Assembly: GCF_000426825.1 (NCBI RefSeq)
Contig: NZ_AUGC01000001.1
Coordinates: 62,001 to 126,000, forward strand
Source of the DNA: Thermonema rossianum DSM 10300
GTDB lineage: Bacteria; Bacteroidota; Bacteroidia; Cytophagales; Thermonemataceae
Direction: 5' to 3'
Length of the DNA stretch: 64,000 nucleotides
Shown: positions 26,220-34,149 of the stretch, piece after piece
How positions within the stretch are numbered: the stretch's first letter is position 1
Layout of the letters: the number at the start of each line of letters is the position of its first letter
Notes under the pieces: generated by a model
The model's database searches: none
What the model was told of the DNA's origin: nothing
The model's input: only the letters and a program-made list of their open reading frames with translations
Position numbers and translations under genes: made by a program

Positions 26220-27526
26220 CGGCGCCCTTTGCCGCTACTCTTTTTGCCGCGTTTGTGTTTTTTATGCTTGTGTTGCGTGCGTGTAGTTTTGCGCTTTTTC
26301 TCATGAAATGCGCCCTGGAAGGTGGGGTCTTCTTTTTTTCGCTGTTTGTCTATTTCCCGCGCCATCTCTTGCTTTTCTTCAAAAGGCGTTTCTGCTACCT
26401 CTACCGCATCGGGCAAAGGCAGGCGCGGAATTTTCATTTTGATAAGCGCTTCTATCTTTTTAATGTGGTACTCTTCGGCCGGGTTCACAAAAGTAATAGC
26501 CGTGCCATGCCGGAATGCCCGTCCTGTACGTCCGATGCGGTGTACATACTCTTCGTATAAAACAGGCACTTCGAAATTGATAACGTGTGTAACTTCTGAA
26601 ACATCGATACCACGGGCTGCCACATCGGTAGCTACCAGCACCCGTACCTCGCCTTTGCGGAAGGCATCCAAGGCATTGGTGCGTGCGTTTTGGTCTTTGT
26701 TGGCGTGAATGACACGTACGCTGTCTTCGCCCAGCTTCCGGTGTAAATACTTATATACTGCCGTGGCAATACGTCTTCTGCGGGTAAATACCAGCACCTT
26801 CTTAAGCGACTCTTGCTCGAGCAGGTGCATGAGCAGGTTGATTTTGGTTTTGATATTGGGCACTTCGTACAAATACTGCTCTACTGTTTCGGCGGGGGTC
26901 GCCTGCGGAGTGATTTCTATTTTTACCGGGTACTCTATAAACTCTTCGCACAGACGCTCTACTTTTTCGGAAAAGGTAGCCGAAAACAGCAGGTTTTGCC
27001 GTTTGCGTGGAAGCACTTCCAAAATACGGCGTATTTGAGGCATAAAGCCCAAGTCCAGCATGCGGTCGGCTTCGTCTATGACGAACGTCTTGACGTGTTT
27101 AAGCTGCAAACCACCGGCAAGATAAACATCCATCAGGCGCCCCGGGGTAGCTACCACAATATCGACTCCTTCTGCCAGCTGCTCTATTTGTTTTTTGATG
27201 CCCTTGCCCCCAAAAATAGGAACACAACGCAGGTCGGTATAACACGCCAGCCGGGCAATGGCTTCACTTACCTGCTTGGTAAGTTCATGGGTGGGCACCA
27301 GCACCAAGCCGCGAGGATGCTTGCCTTGGGCATATTTCAGTTTCATGAGCATAGGCAAAGCATAAGCAGCTGTTTTGCCGGTGCCGGTTTGGGCTATGCC
27401 TATGATGTCGTGTCCGGCGAGTGCCGGCGGAATGGCTTTTTCCTGAATTGGTGTAGGGCTTTGATAGCCTGCCTCTTCTATCGCATTCAGAAACTGGCGG
27501 GTTAGTTTTAACTCTTCGAAGGTCAT
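26216..27526 (-). CDS. DEAD-box ATP-dependent RNA helicase (RhlE-like)
   Basis: A 436-residue DEAD-box helicase starting MTFEELKLTRQF; the longer frame lacks family support. Motifs in order: Q motif (SPTPIQEKAIP), motif I AQTGTGKT, Ia VPTHELTKQ, Ib TPGRL, II DEAD, III SAT, IV LVFTRR, V ATDVAARGID, VI HRIGRTGR. The last 45 residues are a Lys/Arg/His-rich tail (KKRKTTRTQHKHKKHKRGKK) that likely gives non-specific RNA binding. It remodels structured RNA, for example in ribosome assembly or cold response. It is divergent from the nos cluster, with 176 bp between the starts. Confidence 0.93.
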   Translation of the reverse strand: MTFEELKLTRQFLNAIEEAGYQSPTPIQEKAIPPALAGHDIIGIAQTGTGKTAAYALPMLMKLKYAQGKHPRGLVLVPTHELTKQVSEAIARLACYTDLRCVPIFGGKGIKKQIEQLAEGVDIVVATPGRLMDVYLAGGLQLKHVKTFVIDEADRMLDLGFMPQIRRILEVLPRKRQNLLFSATFSEKVERLCEEFIEYPVKIEITPQATPAETVEQYLYEVPNIKTKINLLMHLLEQESLKKVLVFTRRRRIATAVYKYLHRKLGEDSVRVIHANKDQNARTNALDAFRKGEVRVLVATDVAARGIDVSEVTHVINFEVPVLYEEYVHRIGRTGRAFRHGTAITFVNPAEEYHIKKIEALIKMKIPRLPLPDAVEVAETPFEEKQEMAREIDKQRKKEDPTFQGAFHEKKRKTTRTQHKHKKHKRGKKSSGKGRR

Positions 27527-27634
27527 CGTCCCTGCAAATGGTTTGGTTTTGAGAAACACAAAGATAAGCAAGCCGGTGGTATTCAAAGCGTGTGATGTGC
27601 CATTTGATATAGGATGATGAAAATCAGCGGATAT

Positions 27635-27648
27635 ATGACGAAGGTCAT
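27635..27648. promoter_or_regulatory. CRP/FNR-geometry palindrome upstream of the nos cluster
   Basis: ATGAC-N4-GTCAT is a perfect 5-4-5 inverted repeat centred about 61 bp before the cytochrome c start codon. The 14-bp geometry is that of FNR and DNR/NnrR boxes (TTGAT/TTGAC-N4-ATCAA/GTCAA). If it is a class II site at -41.5, transcription would begin near 27683. No regulator of this family is encoded in the window. Confidence 0.4.
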
Positions 27649-27702
27649 TGGTGCAGAAATGAAAAAAGGATAAGATTGTCTATAAATAAAACCAAAAGAC
27701 CT

Positions 27703-28191
27703 ATGAAAAGACACTTCATTTTGACTATCGCGGCAATGACCCTCGGTCTGTTGATGTTTGCCTGCGGCGGGCAGGAGGAAAATACTGCTCAGAACAACGA
27801 ACCACCTCAAAGCATGTTGGCTGACGAAGAGCCGGCAGAAAATGAAGCGCCGGACCCCATGACCGTGAAAGGGGTAGGACCGGTGCAAAGCATTGAGTTG
27901 GGAGAAATAGACCCTGCTATGGCAGAGGAAGGAAAAATGCTGTTTGAATCCAAGTGTTCTGCGTGTCATAAGATAGGCGAAGAATACATTGGTCCGGACT
28001 TGAAAGGCGTAACCGCCCGGCGGGCACCGGAGTGGATTATGAACATGATACTCAATCCGGAAAATATGGTAAAAGAAGACCCCATAGCCAAAGAGCTATT
28101 TGCAAAGTTTAACGGTACACCTATGGCCAATCAGGGCTTAACAGAGGAAGAAGCACGCAAAATATTGGAATACTTCCGCACACAAGAGTAG
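27703..28191 (+). CDS. Lipoprotein monoheme cytochrome c, nos-linked
   Basis: A 162-residue lipoprotein cytochrome. The start was chosen at MKRHFILTIAAMTL, giving a signal peptide with lipobox LMFAC (Cys21). An acidic Pro/Glu-rich linker (25-60) precedes a single class I cytochrome c domain: CSACH (Cys85, Cys88, His89) binds heme and Met141 in GTPMANQG is the probable sixth ligand. It is anchored to the periplasmic face of a membrane. It lies 31 bp before nosZ, so it is the obvious candidate electron donor to N2O reductase. The gene begins the nos transcript, just after the FNR-like palindrome. Confidence 0.9.
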   Translation: MKRHFILTIAAMTLGLLMFACGGQEENTAQNNEPPQSMLADEEPAENEAPDPMTVKGVGPVQSIELGEIDPAMAEEGKMLFESKCSACHKIGEEYIGPDLKGVTARRAPEWIMNMILNPENMVKEDPIAKELFAKFNGTPMANQGLTEEEARKILEYFRTQE

Positions 28192-28222
28192 GTTTTAACT
28201 GTACGAAAAACAACATAGAGGT

Positions 28223-30202
28223 ATGAATGCGAAAATTAAAAAACTATTGGTAGCAGGGCTCGCTACGGCACTGGTGAGTGCCTGTGGCGAATCTAAAAAG
28301 GGGGATTCCAAGCAGGAAACCGCCCTTAATACAGATGCTGCATCAAAAGTATATGTAGCTCCCGGGAAGCATGATGAATTCTACTTATTTACTTCCGGAG
28401 GATTTAGCGGGCAAGTAGGGGTTTATGGCTTGCCTTCCGGGCGCTTGTTCCGGGAAATCCCTGTCTTCTCGCAAGACCCCGAAACAGGCTATGGTTACAA
28501 TGAAGAAACCAAGCCTATGCTTCAAACCAGCTATGGCTTTGTTCCCTGGGGAGATGCACACCACCCCAAGCTGTCTCAAACGGACGGTAAGCATGATGGG
28601 CGCTGGTTGTTTATCAACGAAAACAACACGCCACGCATTGCCCGTATTGACTTAACTACTTTTGAAACAGTAGAAATTATTGAAATACCGAATGCGGGCG
28701 GTAACCACTCTTCGCCTTATGTAACCCAAAATACCGAATATGTCTTTGCCGGTACCCGTTTTAGTGTACCTATACCTCAAAAAGATGTGCCCATCGATTC
28801 TTACAAAGAAAACTTTAAAGGGACTCTTAGCTTCATAAAAGTAGAAAAGGAAAGCGGTGACATGAGCTTGGCTTTCCAAATATTGGTGCCCGGTTATGAC
28901 TACGACCTGGCTACCGGGGGTAAAGGACCTTCTCATGGATGGGCATTCTTCTCTACTTATAACACAGAGCAGGGATATACACTAAAAGAGAAAACCGCTT
29001 CGCAAAATGACAAAGACTATGTGGCGGCTGTCAATTGGAAAAAAGCTGAGGAATATATAGCCCAGGGTAAATACCAGGAATGGGATGTGGAATATTACAA
29101 CAATGAGTATGACGAAGAAAAGCACATGGCTACTTCTAAGGTAGAGAAAAAAGTAAAAGTGCTTATCCCGGCGGAGTGCCCCGGTTTAATTTACTACCTG
29201 CCTACGCCTAAGTCGCCACATGGTATAGATGTAGATCCTTCCGGAAAATATATTGTAGCCAGTGGAAAACTTTCGGCAGATGTAACCGTACATTCATTTG
29301 AAAAAATACAAGAAGCCATTGAAAATGGCGATATCATTGGTGAAGTGGATGGTATCCCCGTACTGAACCCCGAGAAAACAGTAGTTGGTGTCGTGAAATC
29401 GGGTGGTTTAGGGCCTTTGCATACCGAGTTCGATGACAAAGGTTATGCTTATACCTCCTTCTTCATCTCTTCTGAGATTGTGAAATGGAAGTTGGGTACG
29501 TGGGAAGTTGTAGACCGTATTCCTACTTATTATTCTATTGGACACCTGTGTGTACCCGGTGGTGGTTCCATGCATCCGTGGGGCAAGTACGTGATAGCTT
29601 TGAACAAAATAACCAAAGACCGTTACTTACCTACCGGACCTGAATTGACTCAATCGGCTCAATTGATTGATATTTCAGGAGAAAAAATGGAGTTGCTGCT
29701 TGACTTCCCCACGGTAGGTGAGCCGCATTATGCACAAGCCATCCCCGCAGAAATACTGGCTCCGCGTTCGAAGAAAGTATTTAAGCTGGAAGACAACAAG
29801 CACCCCTATGCCGTGAAAAGCGAAGCAGAAGCAAGAGTGGAGCGCAAGGGCAACGAAGTGCATGTGTACATGACTACCATTCGTAGTCACTTCTCACCGG
29901 ACTTTATCGAAGGGGTTAAGGTAGGCGATGTTGTTTATTTCCATGTTACCAACTTAGAGCAAGACTGGGATATTCCGCACGGCTTTGCTGTGATGGGTGC
30001 CAACAATGCCGAGCTGCTGATAATGCCCGGACAAACCGAAACACTCCGCTGGGAGCCGAAGAAAGCAGGGGTATATCCATTCTATTGCTCCGACTTCTGC
30101 TCTGCGCTTCATCAGGAAATGCAAGGTTATATACGCGTTTCTGAAAAAGGCAGCAATGTGCCTCTCAAGTGGGGACTGGGCGAAAGTAAAGAAGAAAAAT
30201 AA
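28223..30202 (+). CDS. nosZ: Nitrous oxide reductase NosZ, clade II, Sec-exported lipoprotein type
   Basis: NosZ reduces N2O to N2 in the periplasm. The 659-residue protein has a Sec lipoprotein signal (ALVSAC, Cys21) instead of the twin-arginine signal of clade I. Seven CuZ ligands can be placed: His113 and His114 (DAHHPKL), His162 (GGNHSSPY), His333 (SPHGID), His400 (GPLHTEFD), His441 (SIGHL) and His502 (GEPHYA). The CuA domain has His586 and FYCSDFCSALHQEM with Cys622, Cys626, His630 and Met633. The Trp of the clade I CxWFC motif is Asp here, typical of clade II and tolerable because the ligand is a backbone carbonyl. All copper ligands are intact, so it should be functional. A 24-nt palindrome follows the stop. 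Confidence 0.97.
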   Translation: MNAKIKKLLVAGLATALVSACGESKKGDSKQETALNTDAASKVYVAPGKHDEFYLFTSGGFSGQVGVYGLPSGRLFREIPVFSQDPETGYGYNEETKPMLQTSYGFVPWGDAHHPKLSQTDGKHDGRWLFINENNTPRIARIDLTTFETVEIIEIPNAGGNHSSPYVTQNTEYVFAGTRFSVPIPQKDVPIDSYKENFKGTLSFIKVEKESGDMSLAFQILVPGYDYDLATGGKGPSHGWAFFSTYNTEQGYTLKEKTASQNDKDYVAAVNWKKAEEYIAQGKYQEWDVEYYNNEYDEEKHMATSKVEKKVKVLIPAECPGLIYYLPTPKSPHGIDVDPSGKYIVASGKLSADVTVHSFEKIQEAIENGDIIGEVDGIPVLNPEKTVVGVVKSGGLGPLHTEFDDKGYAYTSFFISSEIVKWKLGTWEVVDRIPTYYSIGHLCVPGGGSMHPWGKYVIALNKITKDRYLPTGPELTQSAQLIDISGEKMELLLDFPTVGEPHYAQAIPAEILAPRSKKVFKLEDNKHPYAVKSEAEARVERKGNEVHVYMTTIRSHFSPDFIEGVKVGDVVYFHVTNLEQDWDIPHGFAVMGANNAELLIMPGQTETLRWEPKKAGVYPFYCSDFCSALHQEMQGYIRVSEKGSNVPLKWGLGESKEEK

Positions 30203-30220
30203 GCATGTTCTTTAACACAT

Positions 30221-30244
30221 CACCGGAGGCAGCTGCCTCCGGTG
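30221..30244 (+). promoter_or_regulatory. 24-nt perfect palindrome (hairpin) after nosZ
   Basis: A perfect palindrome with left half CACCGGAGGCAG can fold into a G/C-rich hairpin with about 10 stem pairs and an AGCT loop. It lies 18 nt after the nosZ stop and is followed by TTTAAT rather than a long T run. It may be a leaky terminator or a 3'-end stabiliser setting nosZ mRNA above the accessory genes. Confidence 0.7.
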
Positions 30245-30261
30245 TTTAATCAAACGGTACA

Positions 30262-30900
30262 ATGATGACAACTGTATCTTCTACTTCTGCGTCCACCCGG
30301 CAACATCGTTTAAGCTTGCCGGTGCGCATAGCCCTGGCAGCGGTGGTGGTGGCGATGATTATTTCTTTCCGCTATCCGATGTGGAGCATTTACTTGGATG
30401 CACCTCAGTATCCGGAAGGCATTAAAATGGAAATATGGTATGACAATGTGGGGGGCGACGACCCAAGCGTGCTGCAAAATGTGAATCTTTTGAATCATTA
30501 TATTGGTATGAAGCCCATTGAACCGGATGCCATTCCGGAGTTGCGATGGATGCCCTATATCGTATGGGGGTTGATTATCGTAGGTGCAGTATGTGTCATT
30601 AGTGGCAGCTTTCGCCTTTTGGTAACTTGGGCAGTTTTATTTACGCTCTTAGCCGCAGTGGGGCTCTACGATTTTTACCTTTGGGAGTATGATTATGGGC
30701 ATAATTTGGACCCCGAAGCGCCCATCAAAGCTTTGGATTCCTATCAACCACCTTTAATTGGCAGTAAGCAGCTGTTGAATATTACCGCTACTTCATTACC
30801 CGACATAGGAGGAGTGATTCTGATTGCCGGACTGACTGTCATTTATTTGTGCATTATATGGGAATGGATAAATAGAAAGAAGTCTTATGGTGTGGCTTAG
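30262..30900 (+). CDS. Four-helix membrane protein of unknown function in the nos cluster
   Basis: A 212-residue inner-membrane protein. TM1 is about 20-38, a 55-residue non-cytoplasmic loop (DAPQYPEGIKMEIWYDNVGGDDPSV ... LNHYIGM) follows, then TM2 (about 96-116), TM3 (about 117-138), a second acidic and Tyr-rich loop, and TM4 (about 184-204). Genes of this type sit between nosZ and nosL in Bacteroidota nos clusters as far as I recall, and the position parallels nosB of other clade II clusters, but homology to NosB is not established. His and Met residues near the loops (NHYIGMKP) could bind copper; that is speculation. It overlaps nosL by 14 bp. Confidence 0.75.
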   Translation: MMTTVSSTSASTRQHRLSLPVRIALAAVVVAMIISFRYPMWSIYLDAPQYPEGIKMEIWYDNVGGDDPSVLQNVNLLNHYIGMKPIEPDAIPELRWMPYIVWGLIIVGAVCVISGSFRLLVTWAVLFTLLAAVGLYDFYLWEYDYGHNLDPEAPIKALDSYQPPLIGSKQLLNITATSLPDIGGVILIAGLTVIYLCIIWEWINRKKSYGVA

Positions 30901-31330
30901 AAATAAAACCGTTTGGTTCTTGGTAAGCTGGGGTTTTTTCTCCGGCTGCAGCGTAGAACCGGTGCCTATTCAATACGGGGCAGATTATTGCGATTTCTGC
31001 AGGATGACCATCGTGGATAAACGTTATGCGGCTGAATTGGTAAACACCAAAGGGAAGCCTTATAAGTTTGATGCCATTGAGTGTATGTTGCGCTATGCTG
31101 CCGAGTCGGAGCAGACATTTCAGTTGTGGTTGGTGAACACCTACGATAAGCCGGGGCAGCTGGTAGATGCATCAAAAGCGTGGTATCTCATTAGCGAGCA
31201 GTTGCCAAGTCCTATGCGTGGTGACATCAATGCCTTTTCCACCGAAAAAGTACGTGATGAGTTTCATCAAAAATACGGTGGCGATAAAAAAACATGGATT
31301 GACCTGAGAGAAGCATATGAAGTGCAATAA
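30887..31330 (+). CDS. nosL: NosL copper-binding accessory lipoprotein
   Basis: A 147-residue periplasmic lipoprotein with lipobox FFSGC (Cys21). The NosL motif GADYCDFCRM (Cys35, Cys38, Met40) binds Cu(I), which NosL delivers for assembly of the CuZ/CuA sites of NosZ. FDAIECMLRY and VDASKAWYL match the conserved NosL core. It overlaps its upstream neighbour by 14 bp and nosD by 14 bp, so translation is coupled within the cluster. Confidence 0.93.
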   Translation: MVWLRNKTVWFLVSWGFFSGCSVEPVPIQYGADYCDFCRMTIVDKRYAAELVNTKGKPYKFDAIECMLRYAAESEQTFQLWLVNTYDKPGQLVDASKAWYLISEQLPSPMRGDINAFSTEKVRDEFHQKYGGDKKTWIDLREAYEVQ

Positions 31331-32570
31331 CCACAGATGGATACTTTTTATATGGACGATTGTATGCTTGGCAGCTCCTGCAAAAGCAGAGTTGATTGTC
31401 GTTTGCAAGAGTTGTGAGCTAAGCTCTATAAAGGAAGCGGTGGCAGCCGCGCAACCTTGTGATACCGTACTGATTAAAAAAGGCACCTACTACGAACATG
31501 GTATTGTTGTAGATAAATCTTTGTACGTGTTGGGCGAAAAAGGGAGTGTGATTGATGCGCAACAGCGTGGTGAAATTATTTTAGTTACGGCCGATAATGT
31601 TTGGGTGGAAGGGCTCACTCTTCAAAATGTGGGCGTTAGCTACTTACAGGATTGGGCAGCTATCCGGATATTGGAAGCCGCCGTCTGCGTAGTGAAAAAC
31701 AATCATATTATTAACCCTTTCTTCGGGATATATCTGCAACAAGCACGCTACTGTACAGTTGAGAACAACCGGCTGCAATCCTCCGCAGCGAGAGAGATGT
31801 CTTCCGGCAATGCCATTCACTCTTGGTACTCAGAGCACCTGCGTATCATACATAACGAGGTCAGCCACTTCCGCGATGGCATCTATCTTGAATACACAAC
31901 CGACAGCGAAATCACTCATAACCATGCGTATCAAAACCTGCGTTATGGGCTTCATTTCATGTTTTCGGATAACAACCGTTATCAGTATAACCGTTTCAGT
32001 GAGAACGGTGCCGGTGTGGCGGTAATGTTTTCTCGTAATGTGGTGATGGAATACAACGAATTTATACACAATTGGGGGGCAGCAAGCTACGGTCTGTTGT
32101 TAAAAGAAATTTACGATGCCCGCATAGAACACAACATGTTTCAGGAAAACACAACTGCCGTACATGGAGAGAGCGCTACACGCATTCTTTTCCGCTACAA
32201 TCAGTTAAACAACAACGGCAAGGGCTTTATGCTCATGGGCAGCTGCATGGATAATGTTTTTGAATATAACGTTATGGAAGGCAATACTTTTGATGTGGTG
32301 GCAAGCAGCGAGCTGCAGAGCAATGAGTTTAGATATAACTATTGGGCGAACTACTCCGGCTATGACCTTGACCATGATGGCATTGGTGATGTACCTTACC
32401 GTCCTGTCTCTTTGTATTCCTACATTGTGAATCAATCGCCCACTACCATACTGCTGTTAAGAAGTTTTTTTGTGGATGTACTCAATTACACAGAGTATTT
32501 GATGCCTTTTTTCACACCTGATAATGTAAAAGACAACTATCCTCTTATGACACCGCCTTTAAACACATAA
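31317..32570 (+). CDS. nosD: NosD periplasmic copper-cluster maturation protein
   Basis: A 417-residue secreted protein with signal peptide (cleavage near AKAEL, about residue 24) and a right-handed parallel beta-helix built of PbH1/CASH repeats (about 60-345). Typical rungs are NNHIINPFFGIYLQQ and SRNVVMEYNEF. The NosD signatures SGNAIHSWYSEHL, LRYGLHFMFSDNN and FRYNYW..YSGYDLDHDGIGDVPYRP are clear. NosD receives copper from NosL and passes it to NosZ, powered by NosFY. The start overlaps nosL, and nosF begins 3 bp after the stop. Confidence 0.94.
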   Translation: MKCNNHRWILFIWTIVCLAAPAKAELIVVCKSCELSSIKEAVAAAQPCDTVLIKKGTYYEHGIVVDKSLYVLGEKGSVIDAQQRGEIILVTADNVWVEGLTLQNVGVSYLQDWAAIRILEAAVCVVKNNHIINPFFGIYLQQARYCTVENNRLQSSAAREMSSGNAIHSWYSEHLRIIHNEVSHFRDGIYLEYTTDSEITHNHAYQNLRYGLHFMFSDNNRYQYNRFSENGAGVAVMFSRNVVMEYNEFIHNWGAASYGLLLKEIYDARIEHNMFQENTTAVHGESATRILFRYNQLNNNGKGFMLMGSCMDNVFEYNVMEGNTFDVVASSELQSNEFRYNYWANYSGYDLDHDGIGDVPYRPVSLYSYIVNQSPTTILLLRSFFVDVLNYTEYLMPFFTPDNVKDNYPLMTPPLNT

Positions 32571-32573
32571 TTT

Positions 32574-33311
32574 ATGATAGAGCTACTGGATATATCGAAG
32601 CGCTTCGGTAAGACGCAGGTATTGAAAAACATATCCATATCTTGGCAAGAGCCGGGCATTATGGTGTTGGTAGGTCCTAACGGTTCCGGCAAGACCACCC
32701 TCTTGAAGATGTTATTGGGGATGGTGTTGCCTTCTTCCGGTAAGATTCTTTTCGATGGGCAGGACATACGCAAATCCGGGGCCGCTTATAAAAGCAATAT
32801 TAGCTATTTGCCACAGCTGGCTCACTATCCTGAAAACCTAAGTGGCAGAGAGCTGATTCAAATGGTAAAAGAGTTGCGGGGCAATATCAATCAAGAATTA
32901 TTGAACCGCATGTTGAAAGGGTTTCAGCTTGAAAGTCACCTGGACAAGAAGGTGAAACACCTGTCCGGTGGTACTTTGCAAAAGTTAGGTATTGTATTGG
33001 CTTTTATGAATGAAGCAGCTGTGTATGTATTGGATGAACCAACCAATGGCTTGGATCCCCTTTCGCTTTTTTATTTGAAAAAGTTGATACTCGAAAAACG
33101 GGAAGAAGGAAAATACATACTCATTAGTACGCATATTATTCCTTTTGTGGAAGAAATTGCGGACCGCTTGCTTTTTATATTGGAAGGTAGCGCTTTCTTT
33201 GACGGCACCCTTGCCCACCTGCGCGATACTTACGGCGAAGCATCCCTGGAAGAAATTGTGGCTAAAGTAATGGAATCTCAAATCGGCATGACTCATGTGG
33301 AAAGTATTTAA
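32574..33311 (+). CDS. nosF: NosF ABC transporter ATPase
   Basis: A 245-residue ABC ATPase. Walker A GPNGSGKTT, Q-loop in SYLPQLAHYP, signature LSGGTLQK, Walker B VYVLDEPTNGLD and switch His in LISTHI are all present. With NosY it forms the membrane motor that drives NosD for copper-site assembly of NosZ. It is placed 3 bp after nosD and overlaps nosY by 17 bp. Confidence 0.95.
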   Translation: MIELLDISKRFGKTQVLKNISISWQEPGIMVLVGPNGSGKTTLLKMLLGMVLPSSGKILFDGQDIRKSGAAYKSNISYLPQLAHYPENLSGRELIQMVKELRGNINQELLNRMLKGFQLESHLDKKVKHLSGGTLQKLGIVLAFMNEAAVYVLDEPTNGLDPLSLFYLKKLILEKREEGKYILISTHIIPFVEEIADRLLFILEGSAFFDGTLAHLRDTYGEASLEEIVAKVMESQIGMTHVESI

Positions 33312-34077
33312 ATATACCGTTTATGATTTGCTGCGTAGCAAGTGGACTTTCGCTTACGCCTTGTTCTATTTTGCGCTCACTGTCTTTTTGTTTGCTTTCA
33401 GCAGCAGCATAACCAAGGTAGTAGTAGGTTTAATGAATACTATTTTGCTGCTTGCGCCGTTAGTAAGTACTTTTTTTACCGTCAGCTATTATTACAACTC
33501 GAAAGATTTTGTTCTTTTTCTTTTGGCACAACCGCTGAAAAGAACGGATATTATCCGCGGTATGCTGTTGGGGCTGACGGCTTCTTTAGGTATTGCCGTG
33601 TTGGTGGGGATTGGAATGCCCTTCGCCTACATGTCTTTGACACAAGGAAGTTCTATAGCAAGTTATGCTTTCTTGTTGGTAATAGGGGTGATACTCTCTT
33701 CCGTGTTTTCTTTTATTGTGTATTGGATAGCCCTGCGTTTCGACGATAAACTAAAAGGCATTGGGGTTAGCTTACTTGTATGGTTATTTTTTGCCGTTAT
33801 TTATGATGCCATTTTCCTTTTGCTGTTAATTTACCTTCGCGACTATCCCATAGAAAAACTGGCAATAGCTCTGACATTACTCAACCCCATAGATCTGTCG
33901 AGGGTGTTTATTTTGCTTCAGCTCGATATATCCGCTCTGTTTGGTCTTACAGGGGCGTCTGTAAAAGCTTTTTTGGGCAGCACCACCGGCAGCATAGCAA
34001 CATTTGTCGCTTTGTTGTTATGGATGCTCCTTTCTTATATCGGCATTACTGTCATGGCTAAAAAGAAAGATTTTTAA
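33295..34077 (+). CDS. nosY: NosY ABC transporter permease
   Basis: A 260-residue membrane protein with six predicted helices, starting MWKVFKYTVYDLLRSKW, in the ABC-2-like permease pattern. The short sequence FLLAQPLKRTDIIRG after TM2 is the typical coupling-helix region, and LLNPIDLSRVF is conserved in NosY. It is the membrane partner of NosF and docks NosD. It is the last gene of the cluster. No nosR, nosX or nosC homologue follows it in the window. Confidence 0.92.
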   Translation: MWKVFKYTVYDLLRSKWTFAYALFYFALTVFLFAFSSSITKVVVGLMNTILLLAPLVSTFFTVSYYYNSKDFVLFLLAQPLKRTDIIRGMLLGLTASLGIAVLVGIGMPFAYMSLTQGSSIASYAFLLVIGVILSSVFSFIVYWIALRFDDKLKGIGVSLLVWLFFAVIYDAIFLLLLIYLRDYPIEKLAIALTLLNPIDLSRVFILLQLDISALFGLTGASVKAFLGSTTGSIATFVALLLWMLLSYIGITVMAKKKDF

Positions 34078-34116
34078 ATTCCGGCAACCGTTGCCATGCA
34101 TTGCATAAATCACTAT

Positions 34117-34145
34117 CTTCCTTGCATAAACATGTAACAAGGAAG
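34117..34145 (+). promoter_or_regulatory. Leader hairpin directly before the hydrolase start codon
   Basis: CTTCCTTG and CAAGGAAG form a perfect 8-bp stem with a 13-nt loop. It ends 4 nt before the ATG at 34150. The right arm contains AAGGA, a Shine-Dalgarno-like sequence, which the hairpin would mask. This may control translation. Confidence 0.4.
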
Positions 34146-34149
34146 ACAT

